A stretch of DNA of 64,000 nucleotides from Sambucus nigra (GCA_949130495.1 OX422220.1:125743268-125807267), one strand, 5' to 3'. Positions 25,201 through 36,235 are shown, counted from the first letter of the stretch. Numbers and translations are program-made. The notes: generated by a model from the letters alone, not told the origin.

Positions 25201-28200
25201 AAACGGATATTTATAGGACTCTTTAGTTAAATATTGCAATGGAGTAAATATAATTCTACCTCATCAACGTTTTGCTACTCCTTTCAGCCTCCATGGCCAT
25301 GAAATTAATTGACGGCCTTTTGTGTGATATTATTTTAGATATAATAATTATAAATCAATTATTATAAGGGTCCGTTTGGCAACCCAATTCCAAGACATGG
25401 AATTGCAATTGAAAGGCCAATTTTAATTCTACGGAATTGAAATTGACCTTCCAATTCCAATTCCAAGCCGTGGAATTAGGTTGCCAAACGGGCCCTAAAA
25501 GATCCAAATTGAACTTTCATAAGAGATCCATCGCATGTGGTAGGCTTTGTGTTGAAGCTAGTAATGTGCAAGGATGGACTGTTGATGATGGTAATGAAGA
25601 AACACTCAAAAGGCTGTTCGAGACTTACTTGGGAATGGTTGGAGATGCGTCCGGTTCGGGACGTCGTAGTAGTAGTTGTAGTAATTGATGTGGTGGAAGA
25701 ACTTATTATTTAATGAAAGTTCTGTTTGAGATCAATTTTATTTTAGATATAATAATTATAAATCAACTACTAGCACGAACTTAACTATTTAAAGTCTTGG
25801 TAGCCAAATCTGTGTAGCAATAACACTACATACACCAAAGCAATAGCTAAATGCGAGGCAGAAGTGAACCGCCTCATGCCTAGGGGGGATTTTTCGGACA
25901 CTGCTTGAATATTCAGAAACAATATATGACTTGACAGCTATGTCTGAGTCTCTCAATGGGATTGGCACTTGGTTCTGCCAGGTGGAAATCTACAAATCTC
26001 ACAAGAAGGTAAGTTAAGAGGTTGGTTCAGGGACCCACATAGCATTCCAGAGCCTTCACCCTCTAATCCAGCCAAAAGGCAAAGGAAAACTTAAAATTAG
26101 GGAGCTTTGATCCAGTCAACGAATGATTCAAATAAAAAGATCAATACTCAACTTAAACAGAATATCATAAATAAAACATTAACATCTGAATGACAAAATC
26201 AACAGTAATCATTTGTGGATAAGAAGCAATTGTAGCAAGAGCATTGCAATACAACATCAATGAAAGAAGTATTAATAGAGGTGGATCCATTTGAAAGGGG
26301 CAAGAAGGGTTTAGCCGTTACAAAAGAAGAGTTAAGATCCTTACAACCATTGTTGAGTCTCTGAACTACCCTTTGCCATCTACTCCTTCACTCTTGATTG
26401 CTACTCTAATGGAAGCCTGTGTCTTCCTCCTCTTCTTTCACCCTTGTACTTCCCACCCTCCCCTGTCTCCCTAAAATATCCGATGAGACTCAAAACGAGG
26501 CAGTAGCCTTAACTTAGCCAGTAAGCTTGCTATTTATAGTTTTTGGGATTCTCTTTTATGAGCTCACTTCTGGTATCCTTGTTTTGGGTCAGCTTATAAT
26601 AATATTGCGACATTGTCCTTATCTCCTATATTCAGGACATCTCCCGAAATTGGTGCAAAGACCAGGGATGGAGCCACGACTTTAGCCAAAAAACTAAAGC
26701 CATAAATTATGATTAACAGCCAATTTATATAAACCAAATGAGTTTATAATTTATTCCGAATTTTTTTTGTAAAATTCCAGACTTCAAAATTATGTTCCAA
26801 TTGATAGTGAGTTTTTAAATTTTAATTTGAACAAGTTGCGACTCAAGTACCCAATTCATAGTGCAGGTCCTAGAGCATTTTTGAATGCTTACAAGTGTAA
26901 GGACTCGGGGGCGCTTATCAGTTCCAAATTTTATTAAAAAGTTAAAATAGTGACAATATAGTACGAGTGGACTTCCAACTTCATCTAGCAACAGAAAAAA
27001 CAAATCAACTACATGGTTTACACAGTATCCCAAATTAATTAGATGTGACAGTCTCCTAGCATCCTCTACCTTCAAACTGCAGTCCTATGCTATTACACCA
27101 GAAAATACAAAACAATAACCCACATTGATAAAAACTAATGAAGAAACACTCCTTCCATCACTTTCTATAAAAGAATGGTCACTTGTGTGTAATGGTCACT
27201 TCTCTGTGCAGCATTCATGAAGGCCTCATTTAGTGTGCATTAGATAAATTTTGTGCTTATATTCCATCTAGAATATATTGCTCTAGCCTAGCTAGAGGAA
27301 CAAAAACATAAGGAGACATGATAACGAGGATCGCCGACGGAACGAAATCGAATGTAATGAAGCAATTCAAGGATTCCAGTTTCACAATGTGAAGAGCTTG
27401 AAAACTCCCTGCTTTTGATTTTTCATCAAGGAGCTGTGTGCACACTGTGCCCCTTTGGTTGGAGCGCTTTGCTTGACCCGATCGTTGTGCCAAGGGCTGT
27501 TGGTGCATTGAGCAGCTGAGTTCCGAGTGAGTTGCCAAGTGACCCCTAGGAGGGCAGTCACAAGATCAAGTTGAAGCCTGGAGCCTGGAGCCAAAGCCCC
27601 CTTAACTTACTTAGATTGGGGCTGGGTTTAGCAGATGCCCCCCCTCCCCCCCCAATTAGCATCTAGTAGTTAAGGGTCTTGGTTGAGCTCAGGGAGGAAT
27701 TTCAGGAACCCATTGAGGCCTATTTATTTTCCAGCCTTGAGGCAGTTTTTCCCTAGGAAAAGGTTGGGAGCTCCTGTTTTATTCCAGAAAAAAGTGGGAG
27801 CCTTGTGCATTGATTATCGGGCACTCAACAAGGTAACCTAACCATCAAAGAACAAGTATCCACTTTGATTGCAGACTTCTTCACCCTAATCAATATGCAC
27901 GAGATACTTCTCGAAGTTGGATCTACGGTCGGGCTACTATCAGGTGCGTATCGCGGAAGAAGATGAGCCAAAGATGACCTTTGTGACAAGAAAGCAACCT
28001 TACTAATAAAGGGGATCTCTTAATGGAATAATTAAAATCCCAGAACTTGTTTTACTAAACTCGACTGAGTGAAATAGATGGGTTGGGCTGACTTTCTTTC
28101 CTTCTAGTTTAATCAAAATTTAACATGGGCTATAACCTGGTCTAGCCCCCATCATAGCTCCATTTTTTCCCAAGACATCATCCCAGTGCTCCAGTTGCAC

Positions 28201-30087
28201 ACCCTCCCTACCAACTATGCAACTTCTCAAATACTTGGAATATTTAGAATAGTCAACTCAATGGCCACCATGCTAATCCGGTCCTCAACGATGATTTGGC
28301 TAACAAAGTTTGTCTAATACCTCTTTACTCCTCGGCTACAGCTCCCTTGGTTAAAGATTCTACTCTTCGGCTAAAATTCCTCGACTCAAACCCCTCGGCC
28401 TAAAATTATTTAATCCAGAGAAAGGCTCTGACGATGTTCCGTGGGATCACACCTGGAGTATCCCGTGTTTTATTTTTATTACCGAACACACTTTTTGATG
28501 TAGTTGATATGCTCGGACACACTCAAAACGAATTCATATTGTGTCACAAATTAAACGTAAAATTGGATATATACATAAGTTCATGCATACCAGGAATGGA
28601 CGAGAGGGATGATTGCTGCCTCACTACATTTTGCAGCTTAAGGCTTTGAATCTGCATGAAGTAAGGACAATCGATCTCACAAAACAACTTTTGGTAATAA
28701 ATGGGTTTCTCTTATTCAATTATTCTCCAAAATAAAGTGACTACAGTGGGTAGTCAATTGACTTATTGATAGGTTAGAGTTATCTTGCTAGCCAAGATAA
28801 CCTAAAAAGAGTAAAAGACTAAGGCCAGTCTAAAGATATTCTAAAGAATATCACCCTTAACCTAATACTACTAACTAAAGTAGAAAATAACTAAAAGGAC
28901 ACAAACGTAAAATACAAAAATACAAATAAATCCCCGGGCCTCTTCTACACATCACTTCAACTGAGAGAGAAATGACGGGTCTTCTTCGATGGATAGACGA
29001 CGAGAATGAGAGATGTCTTTGTTTGATGGATGGACGACAAGAAAGAGAGATGATGTGCCTGAGAGAGAGAGAGAGAGAGAGGGTGGGGCAGAGTTCAGAG
29101 TCGTGTGTTGTTGGCAAGGAGCCAGCGCTTAATGTTTTTTCAAATTTGTATTTTATCTTTGCTGTTAGTACCTAGGCCTGGGAAAAGGTTTGTAAAACTT
29201 CAGGGCAGTTGGTTTTTGAGCCAGCTAGTATATGTCTTGTTGCGTCTTTTATTTGGCCCTTTTCTTTTTGTCGTTTCAGCAGTTGCTAATATCTAACCAA
29301 AAGTAAAAAATATAATATTGTATGTATAATATATATTTTCTAAATATATATACATGCGGCCATGCCCGTGTACCTCTTTCGTAGGTTATATAAAGATCAC
29401 GTCTCCATATCTCATGTTGTGTCCTGTATGCGGCATGTGATTGTGATGCATGCTTGTTTGTGCTAGATGAGGCAAGTCTGGTGCTTTCAGTTATGAGAAG
29501 TGATGACGGTGTAGAAAATGCCTCTTTGAAATTACAGAAGTGATGAAATCGCTTATTGCTTTATTCTTTTCATTTTATGGACCTATTTTTTCTCAATCCT
29601 ATGTTTTCTGAATAAGGTATTTAGTTGATGTTTGCAGCCAAGAGATAATTATTGACTATCCTGATTTAGGATATTAATTTTTAGGAATTTGGTTTGATAC
29701 TTTATTATAGGCAGTTGTTTCATCCAAATATCTTCAAGAAGCCCATTAAAACCTGTGTAATTTAGTTTTTCTGCTGGTCTAAAACTTTTGTGCACCTTAA
29801 CATTTTTTCTAATCGCTACATTTTACCAGTGAAAATATTCACTAATTGTAATCTCTCTCCTGATACTACAAAAGGGTAGGATGCTACTGATAGAGCCTGG
29901 GTATTATTCTAATAGAATCAATCTTTTATTATTTCTTTTGGTCTTTTGTGTGATATATTTTGTTAGCATGACTAACTTGATCCACTCCTGTTTTCCGACC
30001 CTGCAGGCAAACTCTCCAAACTACCTAATTACTATGAGAGAAATCTTTACAAATGTTACGCAAGTTGATTCTCAAATATTTGCATAA
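12960..30087 (+). CDS. SDS22: SDS22-like protein phosphatase 1 regulatory subunit (PPP1R7 family), whole gene
   Basis: Six exons join to 329 codons plus TAA with correct phase at every junction: 12960-13232, 18433-18663, 19128-19274, 20353-20495, 20587-20701, 30007-30087. All introns are GT-AG. The protein is almost wholly tandem SDS22-type leucine-rich repeats of about 22 residues (LxxLxLxxNxIxxI pattern, roughly ten repeats from residue 40), after a short acidic N-terminus, and closes with the LRR-cap segment (YLERNPC, then NYLITMREIF...VTQVDSQIF). SDS22 binds the PP1 catalytic subunit and controls its assembly and localisation. Total length matches the roughly 330-residue plant orthologue. 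No broken codon is seen despite large transposon-filled introns 1 and 5. Alternative: another SDS22-type LRR protein, but the C-terminal cap argues for the orthologue. Confidence 0.93.
13233..16138. other. First part of SDS22 intron 1
   Basis: Gene-free. It contains GCCTAGGCGG-like fragments (13983-14020), a CT microsatellite (about 14414-14439), and several open frames on both strands whose translations show no family resemblance and which I reject as genes. A short TA repeat lies at about 15771-15786. Confidence 0.55.
16139..17196. mobile_element. hAT-like non-autonomous element in intron 1 (1058 bp)
   Basis: The ends are perfect 13-bp inverted copies, CATGGTTCAAAGT and ACTTTGAACCATG. Subterminal regions carry repeated CGAGATATCGG, CCGATACCG and GACTCCGAGTC motifs in both orientations, the layout of transposase-binding arrays. 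Flanks GACGCCAA and GATGCCTG agree at only five of eight positions, so the target duplication is weak. No transposase. Confidence 0.68.
17265..18356. mobile_element. hAT-like non-autonomous element in intron 1 (1092 bp)
   Basis: The perfect 8-bp duplication GGGTAAAC (17257-17264, 18357-18364) and perfect 13-bp inverted ends TAGGGCTGTGTTT / AAACACAGCCCTA identify it. Both ends carry dense TTTCCGA / TCCGATTT repeats, over twenty copies in total. The middle has CT-rich leader-like sequence (17640-17720) and GTTTACATC-rich short repeats (17870-18090), possibly the 5' part of a parental transposase gene, but no transposase frame. Confidence 0.9.
18433..18663 (+). CDS. SDS22: SDS22 exon 2
   Basis: Codons 92-168, starting ELVLRDNQLKKIPDVS after TTTTTGCAG and ending SNRLR before GTAGGA. 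It contains three to four LRRs. Phase 0 at both ends. Confidence 0.93.
19128..19274 (+). CDS. SDS22: SDS22 exon 3
   Basis: Codons 169-217 (VMESLQNLTNLQELWLGRNR to TSMTGLE), after GATTCAG and before GTATTC. Two LRRs. Phase 0 at both ends. Confidence 0.93.
19482..20231. mobile_element. hAT-like non-autonomous element in intron 3 (750 bp)
   Basis: The ends are CAATGTTTAAAAAGGC and the inverted CAACGTTTAAAAAGGC (one mismatch in 16). Target duplications GAAATGAG (19474-19481) and GAAATGGG (20232-20239) match at 7 of 8. GCCTCG/CGAGGC boxes are dense in both subterminal regions. It makes up about 70% of intron 3. Confidence 0.85.
20353..20495 (+). CDS. SDS22: SDS22 exon 4
   Basis: GCVSVEELYLSHNGIEKMEG to IEHLSQ. 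The last codon is split: CA before GTATGA joins A at 20587 to give Q. Two LRRs. Confidence 0.92.
20587..20701 (+). CDS. SDS22: SDS22 exon 5
   Basis: LEDLWLNDNQITSLEGIAEA to YLERNPC, ending at TGT before the strong donor GTACGT. Last canonical LRR plus the start of the C-terminal cap. Confidence 0.92.
20702..21767. other. SDS22 intron 5, proximal part
   Basis: Gene-free. The segment 21010-21060 (GCTAGCCAAG and following) is distantly repeated at 28770-28815, suggesting diverged copies of one LTR-type repeat. The short open frames here show no family resemblance. Confidence 0.4.
21776..22187. mobile_element. hAT-like MITE in intron 5 (412 bp)
   Basis: Inverted GTTCTAAAA cores near both ends, CCTAGGC/GCCTAGG boxes in the subterminal regions, and flanks GTTTTTAT (21768-21775) and TTTTTTAT (22188-22195), matching at 7 of 8. 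Terminal bases outside the core do not align well, so the exact ends may be off by a base or two. Confidence 0.65.
22196..24317. other. SDS22 intron 5, LTR-like unassigned DNA
   Basis: No gene. The segment about 23200-23490 has LTR-like traits (CCTATAAATAGAG at 23348-23360, then a leader ending GTTTACGTCAATTT), but I could not find both ends. Sequence 23930-24010 (CTCCTCTATTCTCATCA) is repeated at about 25070-25085. Confidence 0.4.
24318..24830 (+). mobile_element. LTR with primer binding site and start of internal region, fragment
   Basis: The TATA-like CCTATAAATACCC (24496-24508) is followed about 105 bp later by TGGTATCAGAGCC (24615-24627), complementary to the 3' end of initiator-Met tRNA, just after an LTR-like end GTCA. 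Sequence after the PBS (LEALNQLKAQMEEINARIPPPEL, about 24738-24808) resembles a gag start and then stops. The LTR start near 24318 is a guess; no second LTR was found. Confidence 0.6.
25368..25495. mobile_element. Tourist-like MITE, 128 bp
   Basis: Inverted ends GGGTCCGTTTGGCAACC / GGTTGCCAAACGGGCCC (one mismatch) are flanked by TAA at 25365-25367 and 25496-25498. The arms continue with GGAATTG/CAATTCC repeats, so nearly the whole element folds back on itself. Confidence 0.82.
25499..25735 (+). pseudogene. Unrecognised coding-like fragment between duplicated flanks
   Basis: A frame ending at TGA (25686-25688) encodes ...CVEASNVQGWTVDDGNEETLKRLFETYLGMVGDASG then a Ser/Gly-rich end. The composition looks coding but I do not recognise the family. 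The MITE plus this fragment sits between two copies of TTTTAGATATAATAATTATA (25334 and 25739 areas), so the block may be an insertion or the product of a local duplication. It lies in SDS22 intron 5 on the same strand, without convincing splice sites. Confidence 0.3.
25780..27600. other. SDS22 intron 5, unassigned
   Basis: No gene is supported. The minus-strand frames at 26815-27075 and 27257-27594 lack start context and family resemblance. Confidence 0.4.
27640..28001 (+). pseudogene. Ty3/Gypsy reverse transcriptase relic
   Basis: Translation in shifting frames gives PVLFQKK...GALCIDYRALNKVT, then NKYPL, FSKLDLRSGYYQVRIAEEDEPKMTFVTRK. These are the RT fingers/palm segments before the YxDD motif. 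Stops and frameshifts separate the pieces and YxDD is absent. The C-rich tract at about 27637-27653 marks its left side. Located in SDS22 intron 5, sense orientation. Confidence 0.8.
28002..30006. other. SDS22 intron 5, distal part
   Basis: Gene-free. It holds a GA microsatellite (29061-29081) and a diverged copy (28770-28880) of the repeat seen at 21010. It ends with the exon 6 acceptor CCCTGCAG. Confidence 0.5.
30007..30087 (+). CDS. SDS22: SDS22 exon 6
   Basis: Encodes ANSPNYLITMREIFTNVTQV then DSQIFA and TAA (30085-30087). It continues YLERNPC of exon 5, giving the conserved LRR-cap ending of SDS22 proteins. Its 9.3-kb separation from exon 5 is due mainly to transposon-derived sequence in intron 5. 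Confidence 0.92.
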   Translation, partial: ANSPNYLITMREIFTNVTQVDSQIFA

Positions 30088-31220
30088 TTTTTTTTATTTT
30101 TTTTTCTATTTTTTTGTGGATTGGAATTTTGACTCTCGTTAACACAGTGGAAAGTAGATGCCGATGAATATTTGTAATCTCTCTCAATTATTATCATTAC
30201 TATTATATTTTTGGTTATGAATATCTGGATTATATGGCAATTGAATTTTGTTTTATGCTCAGAGCTGAAAAACACTTCTTTATACTGGAGCTGTTATTTA
30301 TTCTATTTCTGTAACAAAAGGGTGTTTTATTTTCCCAAATGTTGCAATGGCACAGAATCTATCCTCATTCTCTCTACACGTGGATGATTGAATGTAATGT
30401 GGGTGTGTACTCGTTAAAATGTTTTGCAGAGGAGTTATTAGTTATCTCTAAAGGTTGTACTCTCTCTAAAGGTTGGACCTTATGTAGGATTATAAATTGC
30501 AAATAAGACACTGCATTAGAAATAAATTTGATCCTCTCTAATTGATAATAGGGGTCGCCAGATTAGTTTTCTAAGAGCATAAAAGGTTTTTGTGCCTTTG
30601 GACCAATGGCAGGAACTAAATTTGAATTCCCCACTACAGATGTCAAATATTCCTATCAGCTCATGCTTAAACTTGGGAGACAGTACAGTACCTGTGGGGA
30701 ACACCCGTAGCAACCCTATTATGACAAATTGAAAGCCATGGCATAGCTAACAATATAAGTTACATAAAAGACTGAAAAAGTATGGATTATAACAAGGGCA
30801 TGGCATCAACATCTCTTCTTTCATTATCTGGCTTATAAGCAGTTTGTGTCCGACAGAGGTTCAAATCGATGTTGATAATGTGCATTTTATGCAAGACAAT
30901 CTCTATTGAAGGGGAGAGAGCATAAAGGGTACGACAATCTCTATTGTGTGTTTTGATCAAAATAAGAATAATGCGAGACTATTCGGGTGTTAACCTTGGG
31001 GAAGCAAAATTACTTTTTTTTTCTTTTTCTTTTTCATTGGTTTCTCATGTGATTTAAGTTCATTATTTTTTTAAATGTGAGATAGTTTTTAAAAATAATT
31101 TTAACCGGTGATTACCTCCAAATCATTTTGTGGGTTGATTATCTTAAAAAAAATAAAAAAATAAAGCTGTGTTGTACTTGTGTTAAAATTTTAACATGAG
31201 CAGGACACGACACAAGTGAT
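30088..31220. other. SDS22 3' flank, gene-free
   Basis: T-rich sequence follows the stop codon and presumably holds the 3' UTR; no unambiguous poly(A) signal stands out. No other gene is supported. Confidence 0.45.
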
Positions 31221-31269
31221 AATTTTAAGGGACTTTGTAAATTTAGGACATATTGCAATATGTATTTTG

Positions 31270-31435
31270 AAAATAGGACAACAAACATTTTATTTATAGT
31301 TTTAGCCCCTATTTTTGAGTAAAGTGGCTGGCGTGGATTCATATTCATAAAACGTCAATCAATTATAACACGTCACATGTTTCTTTAATTTGAAAATAGG
31401 GACTAAAAATGAAAACGAAATGTTTGTTGTCCTAT
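31270..31435. mobile_element. Fold-back MITE-like element
   Basis: GGACAACAAACATTT and its exact inverse AAATGTTTGTTGTCC face each other about 120 bp apart, with further matching arms (GCCCCTATTTT / AAAATAGGGAC). Outer ends and target duplication are not resolved; the element may extend to about 31225-31470. Confidence 0.5.
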
Positions 31436-31619
31436 ATCCATAATTAATATTATTTTAAGTCCTAAAAGTACATAATCTATAATTTTAAAATGTGTATGAG
31501 GCAACCAGAGTCAAAATGCAGAACAAGTACGAACAATGCAAGTCATAATTTTAATAGGTGCATGACATGATATGAGTCATAATTTTAGCAAAGACACTAC
31601 ACGACAAGAGTCATAATTT

Positions 31620-33240
31620 AATTTATTTAGTCCCTCGAACATTCATTTATTCCATCTTCTCTTATTTTTAAAAGTTTGCGTCAGAAGCTCTCTTTATTTT
31701 TAAACTTTTTTTTTCAAGCTTACATCATTTAAAACAATTTTTGTGTGTTCTTAAAATTGTTTAAAAATGTATTAAAAAAGTTTTTTTTTAAAAATTTATA
31801 TTAAATTTACTTTTATTTTTTAAAACAGTAAAAAAAATGTTTTTTCAAAACAAATATATTTTTATATAGGGTTGGACTAAACGTGTATTAAAAAAATTAT
31901 GAGAAACTATTTGGTATATGTCCTTTATTTAAAATAACAATTATTTAACTAATATTCTCTTAACCAATATTCTCTTAATTTAAAACTATTTGGTAATAAA
32001 AGAGTTTTTTTATTTATATTAAACTAAATTTTACTTTTTTAAAAATATTTTTTTCAAAAAACATTTTTTTTATATTAAAACAGTATTTTCTAACATTTTT
32101 TTATTTATTTTTAAAAAACATTCATTTCTCATAAAATAGTTTTTTTAAAAATAAAAAGTAAAATAATTCTATTAAAAACTATACCATATTTTCTTTAAAA
32201 AACAACCCCCCCCCCCCCCCCCCCACTTAGTCACATGTTCACATAATGAGAGAGAAGCTAATGAATGAGAAAGGAACTCCTTTTACTACCTCGGTGTTAA
32301 CACCCAGGTCCAGTCGAGGTGGTGTAGAACTACTCTAAAAATAATAAAGCAAATATCTTTGAAAAGTCAAAACTTGCAGAGCGATAAAATATGAGTGCTG
32401 ATAGGCTTACCGGGTACTAGCACCAAGCAGTACCAGGTGCCTTGTTGTCATTTCTTCATTGCCTGTTTTTTTTTTTGAAAACATATGGTATAGTTTTTAA
32501 TAAGGTAACTTCACTTTTTTTTTTTGTTTAGAAAAAAAACTTTTTTTATAAAAAAAGATTTTTTTTTATAAATTAGAATAATTGTATTATTAAAAACACT
32601 ATTTTAATATATATTTTTTTGAAAAAACTGTTTAAAAAAAATTAAAGTTAGTTTAATATAAAAAAAAACTTTTTCTTTACAATTTTAAAATGTTTTAAAT
32701 TTTAAAAATAAGGGGTGTCGCTGACACGGACCTTTAAAAATAAGAGAATATTGGGTAAATGGGTGTTTGAGGGACTAAATAAGTTGAAAATAATTAAAAA
32801 CATAATTTTTATTAAACTTTTTTTTCTTAATTTTACAACATTTAAAATAAGTTGAAAATAATTAAAAACATAATTTTTATTAGATTAGTTTTTTAATGCA
32901 AAAATACAAAAATTATTTTAAATGTTGTAAAATTAAGAAAAAAAAGTTTAAAAATAAAGAGTGTCGTTGGCGCGGACTTTTAAAAATAGATAATATTGAG
33001 TAAATGGGTGTTTGAGGGACTAAATGAGTTAAAAAAAATTATTAGATTAGTTTTTTAATGCAGAAATACAAAAAATATTTCAAATGTTGTAAAATAAAAA
33101 AATAAAATAAAAATTATGGGTGCCGCTAGCGCAGCCCTTTAAAAATAAAAGAATATTGAGTAAATAGGTGTTTGAGGGATAAAATGAGTTTAAAAAAAAT
33201 AATTGAAAAAAAGAAATATATTATTCTAATAAAAAATGTT
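31620..33240. repeat. Decayed cluster of Mutator-like MITE fragments
   Basis: Pieces of the family at 9142/12472/33250 recur: TTTAGTCCCTCGAAC (31639), TTGGACTAAACGTG and ACTATTTGGTATATGTCC (31873-31922), and three copies of a block reading GGTG(T/C)CGCT-G-C-C-G-G, AATATTG-GTAAAT, GGTGTTTGAGGGA-TAAAT (32713, 32958, 33117). They are separated by A/T homopolymers; a C20-C22 run lies at 32203-32224. Confidence 0.6.
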
Positions 33241-33249
33241 TTTTTATAA

Positions 33250-33482
33250 GGGACATATACCAAATAATCCCTCGGACATTTTTTAATACTCATTTAGTCC
33301 AAACTTTTTTATTTTGCCTCAAAAAGTCCTTTGCCACATATTTTGGAGAGGGAATGCCTCTGGCGCGGACCTCTAAAAATAAGAGGATATTGAGTGCTTG
33401 AGGGTCTAAATGGGTTAAACTAAAAATATGTTTCCTTTTTAAAAAATATATATTTATAGTAGGGACTATTTAATAATTGACC
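33250..33482. mobile_element. Mutator-like MITE, copy 3 (233 bp)
   Basis: Nearly the same sequence as 12472-12705, starting GGGACATATACCAAATAATC, with its own perfect 9-bp duplication TTTTTATAA (33241-33249, 33483-33491). Confidence 0.88.
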
Positions 33483-33491
33483 TTTTTATAA

Positions 33492-34750
33492 TTACTTTTA
33501 ATTCATTTTACATGAGAAAAAAAAAAAAAAAAAAGGCATTCCTATGCTAGCGCGGGTAGCCTAACATTATTCATAAAATATCTATCTGACAAGTGAGCGG
33601 GGATATGTTGATGTTGTATTGTACCCGGTACACCTAGGCTTTACCTATATCTCTTAAATTTGTCATAAAGGACTACAGGGCTCGCAAGATTAGTGAGCCG
33701 AATGCTATAACATTGGTCTGAAATAATATGTTACTGAACTTGTGAAAAATCTAAATGAAATAATTGTCAATCAACTTGAGCTTTTACACACCATGTTTGA
33801 CATGTTGATCGAGATGAAGAAATAAACCTCTAAGGGTTTCATGTCCAAGTTTTGATCGTTGGGAAAGAAATCCGGTGACTCTGTCAAGGACCTAAATGAT
33901 CCAGAATCCACTTCCACTACTAGACAATCAGAGACCCATGTTTGGTAGATTTCTTAAACATTCTTTCTGTTTTTGTTTTTAGAAATTTGTTGTCTCTTTC
34001 GTTGATATTTTCTCTGTTTGTGTTTTTAGAAATTTTGTTAATATTCTCTGTTTTAGCGCCCCTAATATGCATTCCACACACACACACACAGGCTAATAGG
34101 GATCAAATGTAGAAAAAAATGGCCTCACCTTGCAAACTACAATAACGTTAGGCTAATAGGGATCAATGGTAGATAGCTTGTTTTGGGTGCTAAATCCGAA
34201 CTACAAAAACTATTAGGGGACTAGGTCTAGGTAACTCCGAGCTTGATAATGTAGTTATCATTCTCTTATAAAAAGTATTGTCGACTTTTCATGTTAGGCA
34301 TTAAAATTTATATAATATTAATTGAGCTTTACGTAATCAATTCATCCTTTTTCTATCATTAAATTCATGTATTTAGTTACAACTTAATGAAATGACATCT
34401 TATTTAACTTTTTTTTGCATGGATTATGTTTTTAATCATTGTTCTCATTTATCACTTAATTGAGAATATGAGGATATTTTGTTAGTGAAACAATTTTTTA
34501 TTTATTTAGTTTCATTTCAAAATCGAAATCTTAGTCCACCATAAATTATATCACCAACGTTCTAAATATACAAACTGTTTTTTCAATGAGTGAAGAAGAG
34601 ATCTATATATCTTCATGAGTTATATATTTTCATGAGTGCAATTTGTATCACATACCTTAGGTTATATAGGTTATAACTTATGTCTTGTGAGCGTGTGTTC
34701 TGAAACCAATTAGTCAAAACCAAGGAAAACTATGAAATGACACGAGTTTA
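33492..34750. other. Unassigned stretch
   Basis: Contains a poly-A run (33518-33535), an AC repeat (34077-34092) and a short duplicated segment GGCTAATAGGGATCAA (34091, 34150). No gene. Confidence 0.45.
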
Positions 34751-34759
34751 GAAAATTTC

Positions 34760-35297
34760 TTTCATCATCTGGTTGGATGAAATGGAGATAAGCAAGTGGA
34801 GTGTTATGCGATAAAAGGATAACTAATAAATTAAAAGGAAAAATTTATAGAATAGTTGTTAGGCCAGCGATCCAATAAGGAGTGAAATGTTGGGCGGTAA
34901 AGAAAAAATATGAACAAAGTTTCCATGTTAGTGAGATGAGGATGCTCCGATGGATGGTATGAATTACTAGAACGAACAAAATTAAAACTTAGTGCGTGAG
35001 AGAAAAGTTAGGAGTAACTCCTATTAGCGAAAAATTAAGAGAAAGTAAGCTAAGGCGGCACGGACATGTAGTGTGTAGACCAATAGATGTACCTATAAAT
35101 AAGAGGAAGATTAATGAAAATAGAGAGTAAACGAAAAAGGGGACGCCCTAAGCTATCATGGGAGGAAATTATTAGAAAATATATTAAGAAATTAAACTTA
35201 AATGATAATATTGCATATATTGGATTAAAATGGAAAAGGAGCATCCATGTGACCGACCTCATATGATGGGATTAAGGCAATGGTGATGATGATCAAA
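34760..35297 (+). pseudogene. 3' end of an RTE-type LINE, 5'-truncated
   Basis: Broken frames encode the segment that follows the RT domain in plant RTE LINEs: KLKGKFYRIVVRPAI, KCWAVKK, SEMRMLRWM, REKLGVTPISEKLRESKLRR, HGHVVCRPIDVPI, KKGTP...WEE, then an IHVTDL-like end. Several stops interrupt it. It closes with a GATGATGATG run (35284-35293), matching the short-repeat tails of RTE elements. No RT catalytic motif remains. Confidence 0.8.
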
Positions 35298-36235
35298 AAC
35301 ACAAATTATCACCCTTAGAAGGGAGAGTATATATAACTTATTTTATTGAAGTTTTAAAAAATAATTAACATATTAGGAGATAACTTTATATAATCAATGA
35401 TGTAAAAGTTCCTAAATATTTCTTACTTTAAAATAGGAGAAATGAAATCGGCTAAGGGATGTGTTCCAGCTGCATCAAATCGGTATAAAGATTTTTGGAA
35501 TTTTTTTCAAAGTTTTTGGAATTTGAACATCATTGCCAATTCGAGAAAAAATTAAAAGAAAAAAATTTATGTCCTTAAATAAACCTTTGAATAGATTTGG
35601 GAATGTTTTGATGTTCCTTTTTCATAAGGGGCTTCGGGGACGCATCTATTGTCTTCATATATGGGAAATACAAATAATTTTATCTTGACACGCCCTCAAC
35701 TAACTAATGCTCAAGGATATTTAGGTTTATATCCTTTATTGCTAAGTTTAAAGTTATAAGTAAAATGTGTTTTATCACCGAAGTTTAAGCTTTTTACTAA
35801 TATGAATAAGTCAAATGTTCATCTCTCATCACCACTAATCTTTAAAATATTATATGCCCTATTCTTATTTGATTTTCAATGGAACAAGTTAGTTTTTTTT
35901 TTCTAGAGAGTTTTTTCAGATTATAGTTAATTGAACAAGTGAGAAGGAATATGAAAAAAAAAATATAATTTTCATTATTACAACAATAGCAGCTGTCAAT
36001 ACCATATTTAATGCAAACTAATAAGGTGTTGCTATACAATTAACTAACCAGAAAAATACCCGAATTATGATATAAATATATAAAATAGTTGGTAACATGC
36101 ATGTACGACATTTGTCATGAATTGGAACGTGTTATTGAAAATGAAAACAAACTGCAATTCGAATTGGGGTGCTAGTGCACCAAAGAGAGAAAACTCAAAT
36201 GGATGAGTAGGGGGCAATTACGTTGCATGGATAAG
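35298..36235. other. Unassigned AT-rich stretch
   Basis: No gene or clear element end; it may include the upstream part of the LTR of element D. Confidence 0.35.

Noticed and set aside
32203..32224. Poly-C tract as a functional element
   Set aside because: Homopolymer runs such as this may be slippage or assembly effects; nothing else supports function.
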